DNA of 45,045 nucleotides from Pollutiaquabacter sp046052345 (GTDB lineage: Bacteria > Bacteroidota > Bacteroidia > AKYH767-A > 2013-40CM-41-45). Where the stretch lies: the NCBI GenBank assembly GCA_046052345.1, contig JBJOMN010000006.1:1-45045 (forward strand), given 5' to 3'. Shown here in pieces: positions 37,946 through 45,045 of the stretch. Positions within the stretch are counted from its first letter, which is position 1, and every line of letters begins with the position of its first letter. A program made the translations under genes and the position numbers. The notes beneath the pieces were generated by a model, which did no database searches, was not told where the DNA came from, and worked only from the letters and a program-made list of their open reading frames with translations.

Positions 37946-38764
37946 TCAGGTTCGGCCCCGACTGACGTATGCGCTGACGAAAATAGAGATCTCGTAGAGG
38001 AAATAAAGGGGTATGGCGACCATCAGCAGCGTAGTGGCGTCCGAAGTGGGAGTGATGACGGCAGCGAGGATGAGGATGACTACGACGGCGTGCCTTCTGT
38101 AATCGCGCATGAAGCCGGGAGTAAGCATGCCTATCTTGGTGAGGAAGTAGACGACGATCGGCAATTCAAAAACGATGCCTGTGATCAACGTCATCGTAGA
38201 CACAGTCGAGATGAAGGAATCCAGGGAGATCATGTTCTGCACCTGGGCGCTTACCTGGTATGTCCCCAGGAAATTCACCGTCATCGGAGTGATGATGTAA
38301 TAGCCGAAACCGATGCCTGTCAGGAACAGGAAAGAAGTATAGAATACGATACCGCGGGCGTAGCGTCGTTCGTTCTTGTGCAGGGCCGGCTTCACGAAGC
38401 GCCACAGTTCCCAGACCAGATAAGGGAATCCGGTGACCAGGCCGGCCACGAAGGCAAGCCACATGTGCGTGGTGAATTGCGAGGACAGGTCAGTGGCGAT
38501 GAGTCCGAAAGGGATCGATTTGACGCAGAGGTCATCGCCCATGTTCAGCCGCTCGGACAGCCGGCAAAGTATCCTGTAGGTAGGGAAGTCGGGGTTTTTA
38601 GGCGCGAGCAGGATTCCGTCGAACAGCAGTTCCTTCATGAAGAACCATGCCAGGGAAAGCGTCACGATGACGATCGCTGAACGCATCAGGTGCCAACGGA
38701 GGGCTTCCAGATGGTCCAGGAAGGACATCTCACCTGTTTGATTTCGGCTGTCGGATAAGGCCAT
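37946..38764 (-). CDS. tatC: Sec-independent protein translocase subunit TatC
   Basis: TatC is the membrane receptor for twin-arginine signal peptides of folded exported proteins. The 272-residue protein has six predicted helices and the family marks SFLDHLEALRWHLMRS at the N-terminus. It also has GLVTGFPYLVWELWRFVKPALHKNERRYA in the first periplasmic loop/TM3 region and AAVITPTSDATTLLMVAIPLYFLYEISI near the end. No tatA/tatB gene is in the window. It follows kdsD by 21 nt and precedes the AhpD-like gene by 9 nt. Confidence 0.95.
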   Translation of the reverse strand: MALSDSRNQTGEMSFLDHLEALRWHLMRSAIVIVTLSLAWFFMKELLFDGILLAPKNPDFPTYRILCRLSERLNMGDDLCVKSIPFGLIATDLSSQFTTHMWLAFVAGLVTGFPYLVWELWRFVKPALHKNERRYARGIVFYTSFLFLTGIGFGYYIITPMTVNFLGTYQVSAQVQNMISLDSFISTVSTMTLITGIVFELPIVVYFLTKIGMLTPGFMRDYRRHAVVVILILAAVITPTSDATTLLMVAIPLYFLYEISIFVSAYVSRGRT

Positions 38765-38785
38765 CGGACGGCGAAGATAGTGGAA

Positions 38786-39751
38786 TCAGATGATTCCTTC
38801 TTTCACCAGGTCGTGAAGGTGGATCATCCCGATGTATTTTCCCTTGTCCGTGATGATGAGCTGGGAGATGTTATGCTGACGCATCATCAGCAATGCGTCG
38901 ACAGCCATGGTGTCTTTTTCCGTGGTCTTGGGCGATGTGCCCATGACGTCTCGCGCCTTCAGCCCGTCAATGGATTTATGATTCAGCATCATACGCCTGA
39001 GGTCGCCATCCGTGATGATTCCTTTCAGCCGGCCGTCTTCGATGACGGCAGCGGCCCCCAGCCGGTTGGAGCTGATCTCCACGATGACTTTCTTGATGTC
39101 AGTCGTCGGACTCACCCGGGGGGCGGTATTTCCGGGATAGATGTCCTTCACCTTGAGATAAAGTTTCTTGCCCAGTGAACCTCCCGGATGGTATTTAGCG
39201 AAATCCTTGCTGGTGAATCCCCGTGCATCCAGCAGACAGACGGCCAATGCATCCCCCATTGCCAGTTGAGCGGTCGAGCTGCTGGTAGGTGCTAGGTTGT
39301 TAGGACAGGCCTCCTTCTCGACCCAGGTGTTAAGTACGTAGTCGGAATGACGTGCAAGGTAAGAGTCCGTGTTTCCGGTCATTGCGATGAGCCGGTTCCC
39401 CCAAGTACGAAGCAGCGGTACGAGCACCTTGATTTCGGGTGTGTCGCCGCTCTTGGAGATGCAGATGATGATGTCGTGCCGCTGAATGATGCCCAGGTCG
39501 CCATGGATGGCATCAGCGGCGTGCATGAAGATCGAAGGCGTACCGGTTGAATTCAGAGTGGCGACCATCTTCTGCGCGATGATTGCGCTCTTCCCAACCC
39601 CTGTGACAACCACCCGGCCTTTGGAGGCAAGCAACTCTTGCACGCAGGCTGAAAATCCCTCATCGATGAAATCGGCCAGCCTCGAGACGGACTCGGCTTC
39701 CGTTCTCAAGGTACTGATGGCCAATGCCTTTATTTTGTCGGATTTCTTCAC
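38786..39751 (-). CDS. kdsD: Arabinose-5-phosphate isomerase (KpsF/GutQ family)
   Basis: This enzyme converts ribulose-5-phosphate to arabinose-5-phosphate, the first committed step to Kdo for LPS. The domains are SIS (~40-175: VVTGVGKSAIIAQKM, ISKSGDTPEI, LAPTSSSTAQ), the conserved HPGGSLGKKL (188-197) and two CBS domains. GTG at 39751 is the preferred start: it gives 321 residues, close to the normal family length. The only upstream alternative, a TTG at 39802, falls within the -7 element of the predicted promoter. It heads the minus-strand operon with tatC and is divergent from recQ. Confidence 0.92.
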   Translation of the reverse strand: MKKSDKIKALAISTLRTEAESVSRLADFIDEGFSACVQELLASKGRVVVTGVGKSAIIAQKMVATLNSTGTPSIFMHAADAIHGDLGIIQRHDIIICISKSGDTPEIKVLVPLLRTWGNRLIAMTGNTDSYLARHSDYVLNTWVEKEACPNNLAPTSSSTAQLAMGDALAVCLLDARGFTSKDFAKYHPGGSLGKKLYLKVKDIYPGNTAPRVSPTTDIKKVIVEISSNRLGAAAVIEDGRLKGIITDGDLRRMMLNHKSIDGLKARDVMGTSPKTTEKDTMAVDALLMMRQHNISQLIITDKGKYIGMIHLHDLVKEGII

Positions 39752-39799
39752 GAACCGGGGTGTTTTGAAAAATCCTCCTGAAATAGGTTGGAATTCCCG

Positions 39800-39829
39800 C
39801 AAAATTATTTATTTTTAAAGCAGAAACAA
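39800..39829 (-). promoter_or_regulatory. Promoter of the kdsD-tatC operon
   Basis: On the minus strand there is TTG (39827-39829), a 19-nt spacer and TAATTTTG (39800-39807), an exact consensus match. Transcription should start near 39793-39796, about 40 nt before the GTG start. This rules out the TTG at 39802 as a start for this transcript. Confidence 0.65.
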
Positions 39830-39880
39830 CGTACTTTTTCTATCAATCTTCATTAAAAACCTTAAAATCAGCTAGTTGCA

Positions 39881-42070
39881 ATGTTAGTGGCAGAGGCGCC
39901 TCTCCGGGAGCAGTTGCGCAGGCATTTCGGATTCGACAAGTTCAAGGGCGAACAGGAGTCGATCGTCCGGAATGTCCTGGATGGGAAGGATACGTTCGTG
40001 ATCATGCCTACCGGTGGCGGTAAATCCATCTGCTATCAGCTGCCTGCATTGCTCATGCAGGGAACCGCAGTGATTGTCTCCCCGCTCATCGCACTCATGA
40101 AGAATCAAGTGGATGCGATGCGTGGATTCAGCAACGAGGAAGGTATCGCCCATTTCCTCAATTCATCCCTTAACAAATCTGAGATCGCTGCAGTTAGGAA
40201 CGATATCCGGAACGGCAAGACTAAATTGCTGTTCGTCGCTCCGGAGTCGCTTACCAAAGAGGAGAACATAGAGTTTCTCCGCTCTGTGCCGGTCTCTTTC
40301 TTTGCCATCGACGAAGCGCATTGTATCTCCGAATGGGGGCATGACTTCCGCCCGGAATACCGGCGCCTCAGGCCGATCATCGACGCAATCGGCAAGGTGC
40401 CTGTCATCGCATTGACCGCTACGGCGACTCCGAAGGTCCAGCAGGATATCCAGAAGAACCTCGGTATGCTCGAAGCTACCGTCTTCAAGGATTCCTTCAA
40501 TCGTGCGAATCTCTATTACGAGGTCCGCCCGAAAGTCGATGTCGTCCGTGAGATCATCAAGTTCATCAAACAACATCAGGGTAAATCAGGAATAGTCTAC
40601 TGCCTTAGTCGGAAGAAAGTGGAGGAGATAGCCCTCACGCTTTCCACCAATGGTATCCGTGCGCTTCCGTATCATGCGGGTCTCGATGCCCAGGTGCGGG
40701 CCGAAACCCAGGACAAGTTCCTGATGGAGGAGATAGATGTCATCGTAGCCACCATCGCCTTTGGCATGGGGATCGATAAGCCGGATGTTCGTTTTGTCAT
40801 CCACCACGACATACCCAAGAGCCTAGAAGGCTACTATCAGGAGACCGGACGCGCAGGACGCGACGGCAGGGAAGGGAAGTGCGTGACCTTCTACAGTTTC
40901 AAGGATATAGAGAAACTGGAGAAGTTCATGAAGGGCAAACCGGTCGCTGAGCAGGAAGTAGGTAAGCAGCTGTTGCTGGAGACCGTCGGTTTCGCAGAAA
41001 CATCCGTATGTCGCAGAAAAGTCATCCTGAATTACTTCGGAGAGACATATAAGGAAGAGAACTGTTCCAATTGCGACAATTGCATCCATCCCAAGAAGAG
41101 CTTCGACGGACAGGAAGAGGTTGCCACCGTTCTCGAGACGGTTAAAGCCCTCAAGGAGAAGTTCGCCATGGACCATGTCGTTCATGTCGTCACCGGTAAG
41201 AATGAAAACAATGTCAAGCTGCACCAGCATGACAATCTGGAGCTCTTCGGTGAGGGCGCGGACAGGGATGCGCGTTTCTGGAATGCTGTCATTCGTCAGG
41301 CACTTCTGTCCGGACTGCTTTCCAAGGATATCGAGACTTACGGAACACTAAGGCTTACCGACAAGGGCAGGGAATTCCTGAAGAATCCCTATAGCATCCG
41401 GCTGGTAGAGGACAATGATTACTCGAACACCGAATCCGATGAGGACGATGAGATAGCCGGCGGTGGCGGAGCTGCAGCCGATCAGGAGCTTTTTTCCCAG
41501 CTAAAAGAACTCAGGAAAAAGATTGCCAAGCAGAAGAATGTTCCGCCTTTCGTGGTCTTCCAGGACCCTTCCCTGGAGGAAATGGCCATCCAGTATCCCA
41601 TCACACTCGACGAACTGAAGAACATTACCGGAGTGGGTTCCGGCAAGGCGGCGAAATACGGCGCTCCGTTCGTCCAGTTGATCAAATCCTATGTGGAAGA
41701 GCACGATATCGAGCGACCGGTCGACTTCGTAGTCAAATCAGTCGTGAATAAAAGCGCACTCAAGGTCTACCTGATCCAGAATACCGACCGTAAGATATCC
41801 CTCGATGACATGGCCAAGTCAAAAGGACTGACGTTGAAGGACCTCGTTACGGAACTCGAAACGATCGTATCCTCCGGTACCCGTCTGGACATCAACTATT
41901 ACATCAACGAAATCATCGATCCGGACCGTCAGCAGGAATTCTTCGAGTATTTCCGGAATGCCGATACCGACTCTCCGGAGGAAGCGCTCGCCGAACTGGG
42001 CGAAAACGACTTTTCTCCACTCGATGTCCGGTTGCTTCGGATCAAATTCATCTCGGAACTGGGTAACTGA
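39881..42070 (+). CDS. recQ: ATP-dependent DNA helicase RecQ
   Basis: RecQ unwinds DNA 3'-5' in recombinational repair. The 729-residue protein has Walker A PTGGGKS (43-49), DEAH at 144-147 followed by CISEWGHDFRPEYRRL, and motif VI QETGRAGRDG (~320-329). The zinc-binding cysteines are C377, C395, C398 and C401. A winged-helix domain and an HRDC domain (~525-600, ELRKKIAKQKNVPPFVVF) follow. An extra ~120-residue C-terminal region (ISLDDMAKSKGLTLKDLVTELE) looks like a helix-turn-helix extension, making it longer than E. coli RecQ (~610). It is divergent from kdsD and ends at a strong terminator. Confidence 0.95.
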   Translation: MLVAEAPLREQLRRHFGFDKFKGEQESIVRNVLDGKDTFVIMPTGGGKSICYQLPALLMQGTAVIVSPLIALMKNQVDAMRGFSNEEGIAHFLNSSLNKSEIAAVRNDIRNGKTKLLFVAPESLTKEENIEFLRSVPVSFFAIDEAHCISEWGHDFRPEYRRLRPIIDAIGKVPVIALTATATPKVQQDIQKNLGMLEATVFKDSFNRANLYYEVRPKVDVVREIIKFIKQHQGKSGIVYCLSRKKVEEIALTLSTNGIRALPYHAGLDAQVRAETQDKFLMEEIDVIVATIAFGMGIDKPDVRFVIHHDIPKSLEGYYQETGRAGRDGREGKCVTFYSFKDIEKLEKFMKGKPVAEQEVGKQLLLETVGFAETSVCRRKVILNYFGETYKEENCSNCDNCIHPKKSFDGQEEVATVLETVKALKEKFAMDHVVHVVTGKNENNVKLHQHDNLELFGEGADRDARFWNAVIRQALLSGLLSKDIETYGTLRLTDKGREFLKNPYSIRLVEDNDYSNTESDEDDEIAGGGGAAADQELFSQLKELRKKIAKQKNVPPFVVFQDPSLEEMAIQYPITLDELKNITGVGSGKAAKYGAPFVQLIKSYVEEHDIERPVDFVVKSVVNKSALKVYLIQNTDRKISLDDMAKSKGLTLKDLVTELETIVSSGTRLDINYYINEIIDPDRQQEFFEYFRNADTDSPEEALAELGENDFSPLDVRLLRIKFISELGN

Positions 42071-42085
42071 CCCCGGATCAAAGAC

Positions 42086-42116
42086 AAAAAAAAGCAGCCC
42101 GAGGGCTGCTTTTTTT
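42086..42116. terminator. Bidirectional intrinsic terminator between recQ and the adhesin gene
   Basis: The stem AGCAGCC (42093-42099) and GGCTGCT (42104-42110) encloses the 4-nt loop CGAG. It is flanked by a run of A on the left and a run of T on the right, so it works in both directions. It sits between the convergent stops of recQ (42070) and the adhesin (42128). Confidence 0.9.
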
Positions 42117-42127
42117 ATGGTTGAAGG

Positions 42128-45045
42128 TCATCTGACCAGTGTGACATGTCCGATGTAGCGGTGTCTTTCTCCTTTGCTGTCCCGGAGACGGACGATGAAC
42201 TCGTACACATCGTTCTGGCAGGGGACTACGCCGTCACCTCCGACCGTGCCGTTCCAACCTATCTTCGGATCCGTGGAGTGGAAGATGAGAAGTCCCCAAC
42301 GGTCAATGATGTACATGTCGTAGTCGTCGAAACCGACGCCGTAGACGGCGAAAAAGTCGTTCACGTCATCCCCGTTGGGTGTGAATGCATTGGGGATGAA
42401 AACGCTGAAACCTTCCGTGACATGGACATAACTGACCACGGTATCTACGCAACCGGACGGACTCATTACCGCCAGCTGTATCTCATAGGTGCCCGTGTCG
42501 CTGTATTGATGCGAAGGGTTCAGTACGTTGAAGGCACTGCTTCCGTCGCCGAATGACCAGTTGTAAACGACGGCGCCGGTACTTGTGTTCGTGAACTGTA
42601 CAAGCGATTCAATGGAGGACAATTCGGTTGCGGAGGATACGAATCCCGCCTGAGGTGCAGGTGAAACATCCACCAGTCCGGGAATCATATACTGGTCCGA
42701 ACAGCCATTCTGAGAGGTGACGGTCAGAGAGACGGAGTATATGCCGGGCCGGGTGTACGTATGGACAGGCTCCGTCTGATTGCTTGTTTGCTGGTCTCCG
42801 AAATTCCAACTGTAACTCGAACCTGCAGGCGCATTCGTAAGGTCGTTGAACTGCACGGTGACAGGTGCACAGTCGATGATGGAGAAGGGGGTGAAGTTCA
42901 CCAACGGACCCGGGGATACGATCAGGTTCACCTGGTCGGTGACAGACTGGCCGCATCCGTCGGTGACGGTGACACTCACCGTGCTGTCCTGTAACGGCGT
43001 CGCCGTAAAGGAGGTGCCCGTGAAGGTGCTGTTGGACCAGGAGTAGGTGTAGTTGCCGTCACCTCCGTTTGCAAACGCGGCGACATTGAATGGCTGGTCG
43101 GGACACAAGGTGTCACTGCCTGTCGCATAAGCCTGAAGCGGAGGAAGTACTTCGACATCGACAGTGGCACCGGTGGTGACACAGCCGTTGGCATCGGTCA
43201 CAGTGACATCATAAGTAGTGCTGCCGGTCGGTGAAACCGTCTGGCTGGCGGCATTGCTTCCGTTGCTCCATACATAGGCGTAGGGGGCGGTTCCGCCAGT
43301 TGCAGTGACAGAAACGTCGGCGGATTGATTGATGCAAAGCGTATCCGAACCTGTCGTGACTGCTGAGAGCTGCGCGGGCTCGTTGATCGCGAGCAGCTCG
43401 GTGTGGGAACAGCCCATCATGTCGGTGACGGTGATCTGGTATTGTCCGCTTGAAAGACCAACGGCAGATGTCCCCGTTCCTCCGGAAGGACTCCACAGGT
43501 ACGTATATGGAGGTGAGCCGCCGTTTGCGGACATGGTCGCCGTGCCGTTGTTGCCGCCGAAGCAGGAGACATCGGAGGTGGAAAGGTTCACATTGATGTT
43601 AGCCGTATTGTTGACCACGGCTGTCGTTGAAAGAGTACATCCGTTCGCATCCGTGACGGTGACGTTGTATACACCTTGGGAAAGCCCGTTGGCTGTGGCA
43701 CCTGAGCCGCCTGAAGGCGTCCATTGATAGGTATAACTTCCCGTTCCTCCGCTCACAGTGGCGGTTGCGGTTCCGTTAGTGCCGCCATTGCAGGCTGCAG
43801 GCGTAGTACTGGTAGAAACAAGGATTGCACCGGGTTCGAGAATCGCTGTCTGGGCAGTAGCGATGCAGCCGTTCGCATCCGTTACGGTGACGGAATAACT
43901 GCCGGCTGAAAGCCCGGAGATGTTGGAAGTGTTTCCGCCGGAAGGTAGCCATGCATACTGGAATGGCGCAGTGCCTCCGGTCATGTTCGCAGTCAGGCTT
44001 CCGTCATTGCCGCCGTTGCAGCTGACGTTGTTCACGACCTGCAGGGCGGTGGTGCCTCCTCCCGCATTCGGAACCGTGACCGCAGCTGTCTGGGAGCAAC
44101 CGTTCGCATCGGTAACGGTGACGGAGTATGAACCTGAACTAAGGCCGGTAGCCGTTGCTCCCGATCCACCTGAAGGAGACCATGAATAGCTATAGGTGCC
44201 GTTACCCCCGCCGGCAATGATGCTGGCTGAACCGTTCGCTGAGGTGCAAATGGCCGCAACGGAGGTGGATTGGATTTGGATGGCCGCAGGTTCTGCAATG
44301 GTGACATTCACGTAGCTGACACAGCCGTTGATGTCGGTCACTGCAACCTGGTAGTTGCCGGCAGAAAGACCGGATGCACTGGTGCCGGTTCCTCCCGAGG
44401 GCGACCAGCTGTATGTGAAGGGAGGTGAGCCGCCGGCTGCATTAATGGCTGCACTGCCGTCAGCACCTCCATGGCAACTGGTAGGACTGGAAGAGGTGAC
44501 ACTCAAAGCAGGTGCTCCGAAATTCGAAACGACGATGGCAGCCGTTGAGGTACAGCCCGCATTGTCCGTGACCGTGACCGTGTAGCTGCCGGCAGAGATA
44601 TTACTGAGGTTCGCCGAAGTCGCACCGCCGGGAGACCAAGAGAAGGTGTAGGAAGATCCTCCACCGGTCACTGCAACCGAGGCGCTGCCGTTAGCTGCAC
44701 CGCACGTTGCGTCGATAGTGCTCGTGGATAATTGCAGGGCTGCAGGTTGTGTCACGGAAGTTGTTGCGGTGGTCGAGCAGCCGTTAGCGTCCGTTACGGT
44801 GACGGTGTAGTTACCGGCAGCCAGACCGGATGCATTCGCAGTGCTGCCGCCGGTGGGAGACCAGGAATAGGTCAATGCACCTGTTCCGCCGGAAGCGTTG
44901 ACCGAGGCAGCGCCGTTGCTGCCGCCGTTGCAGCTGACGGCTGTCGGTGTGACAGTGGCTGATACGGCAGCAGGCTGAGAGATCACTGCTGAAGCGGAAA
45001 GCGTGCATCCGTTGGCATCGGTAGCTGTGACCGTGTAGGTGCCTG
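42128..45045 (-). CDS. SprB-repeat / PKD adhesin with gliding-type (CHU_C) T9SS tail, 5' end outside the window
   Basis: The frame is open to the right edge, so only the C-terminal ~970 residues are visible. From the edge inward there is the end of one SprB repeat and then seven full repeats of ~76 residues. The pattern is (S/A)CNGG..G....GG...Y.WSPSGG...GLS.G.Y.VTVTDANGC. Two Ig-like GSDTLC modules follow, then two PKD domains (YSWNFGDQQTS, YNWSFGDGSSA). The last ~90 residues are the CHU_C / type-B sorting domain (FIPNAFTPNGDDVNDFF to YIGHVTLVR). SprB-type proteins are cell-surface adhesins exported by T9SS and, in gliders, moved along the cell. No other gliding gene is in view, so gliding is possible but not shown. 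The gene converges on recQ. Confidence 0.92.
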   Translation of the reverse strand, partial: GTYTVTATDANGCTLSASAVISQPAAVSATVTPTAVSCNGGSNGAASVNASGGTGALTYSWSPTGGSTANASGLAAGNYTVTVTDANGCSTTATTSVTQPAALQLSTSTIDATCGAANGSASVAVTGGGSSYTFSWSPGGATSANLSNISAGSYTVTVTDNAGCTSTAAIVVSNFGAPALSVTSSSPTSCHGGADGSAAINAAGGSPPFTYSWSPSGGTGTSASGLSAGNYQVAVTDINGCVSYVNVTIAEPAAIQIQSTSVAAICTSANGSASIIAGGGNGTYSYSWSPSGGSGATATGLSSGSYSVTVTDANGCSQTAAVTVPNAGGGTTALQVVNNVSCNGGNDGSLTANMTGGTAPFQYAWLPSGGNTSNISGLSAGSYSVTVTDANGCIATAQTAILEPGAILVSTSTTPAACNGGTNGTATATVSGGTGSYTYQWTPSGGSGATANGLSQGVYNVTVTDANGCTLSTTAVVNNTANINVNLSTSDVSCFGGNNGTATMSANGGSPPYTYLWSPSGGTGTSAVGLSSGQYQITVTDMMGCSHTELLAINEPAQLSAVTTGSDTLCINQSADVSVTATGGTAPYAYVWSNGSNAASQTVSPTGSTTYDVTVTDANGCVTTGATVDVEVLPPLQAYATGSDTLCPDQPFNVAAFANGGDGNYTYSWSNSTFTGTSFTATPLQDSTVSVTVTDGCGQSVTDQVNLIVSPGPLVNFTPFSIIDCAPVTVQFNDLTNAPAGSSYSWNFGDQQTSNQTEPVHTYTRPGIYSVSLTVTSQNGCSDQYMIPGLVDVSPAPQAGFVSSATELSSIESLVQFTNTSTGAVVYNWSFGDGSSAFNVLNPSHQYSDTGTYEIQLAVMSPSGCVDTVVSYVHVTEGFSVFIPNAFTPNGDDVNDFFAVYGVGFDDYDMYIIDRWGLLIFHSTDPKIGWNGTVGGDGVVPCQNDVYEFIVRLRDSKGERHRYIGHVTLVR
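43380..45045 (-). repeat. Array of SprB coding repeats, ~230-bp period
   Basis: Seven full repeats and part of an eighth encode the SprB units. At DNA level, the segment coding VTVTDANGC recurs about every 225-235 bases (near 43415, 43645, 43870, 44101, 44325, 44555, 44776 and 45004) with high similarity. The array continues past the right edge. Confidence 0.85.

Noticed and set aside
39752..39802. TTG at 39802 as the kdsD start
   Set aside because: It lies within the -7 box of the predicted promoter and would make the protein longer than the usual family length; GTG 39751 fits both.
43329..43727. Plus-strand reading frame of 132 codons opposite the adhesin repeats
   Set aside because: It lies wholly within the SprB array on the other strand. 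Its repetitive sequence mirrors the coding repeats, and it resembles no protein family.

Overview
The window looks like a chromosomal segment of a member of the Bacteroidota. It carries type IX secretion (T9SS) hallmarks: a PorV/PorQ-family barrel next to a C25 (gingipain/PorU-type) peptidase, an S8 protease with a type-A sorting tail, and an SprB-repeat adhesin with a CHU_C (type-B) tail. It also has TonB-dependent receptor and DUF5686 outer-membrane proteins. Several gaps hold Bacteroidota-type promoters (TTG, 19-21 nt, TAnnTTTG), and few genes have a Shine-Dalgarno sequence. Base composition is moderately GC-rich by eye. No rRNA, tRNA, CRISPR array, integrase or transposase was recognised. 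Genes are tightly packed and no gene-free stretch exceeds 300 bases.

Layout. 1-825 is the 3' end of an unrecognised, probably membrane-anchored protein. It is followed by formate-tetrahydrofolate ligase (fhs), a UbiD-family decarboxylase (minus) and a secreted S8 protease (plus). A nitronate monooxygenase-like gene (minus) faces away from a plus-strand fatty-acid run (9375-19220): acyl-CoA synthetase, FadN-type hydroxyacyl-CoA dehydrogenase/enoyl-CoA hydratase, a secreted MORN-repeat protein, thiolase FadA, a DUF885 lipoprotein and a long FadE-type acyl-CoA dehydrogenase. The FadN-FadA-FadE set supplies every step of the beta-oxidation cycle, and the synthetase supplies substrate.

19281-22487 is a compact cysteine-rich trio: an HYC_CC_PP-type small protein, a TonB-dependent receptor with a Cys-Cys pair in its plug region, and a secreted heavy-metal-associated (HMA) protein. 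I infer a metal (perhaps copper) handling system. It is followed by an amidohydrolase lipoprotein (minus), a CtpA-type S41 protease, a YebC-family protein and the minus-strand PorV-like/C25 peptidase pair.

33158-35016 holds pssA overlapping purS, then lptB. The minus-strand run kdsD-tatC-AhpD-like-DUF5686 (39751 down to 35042) diverges from recQ. KdsD (Kdo precursor) and LptB (LPS export) give this part an envelope theme. A strong bidirectional hairpin terminator separates recQ from the convergent SprB-type adhesin, which runs off the right edge.

The most unusual items are the metal trio with its possible leaderless promoter, a dispersed family of 7-bp-period intergenic repeats (around 2540, 22100 and 34240), a 15-bp duplication around the fadA start codon, and the very large C25 peptidase beside a PorV-like partner.
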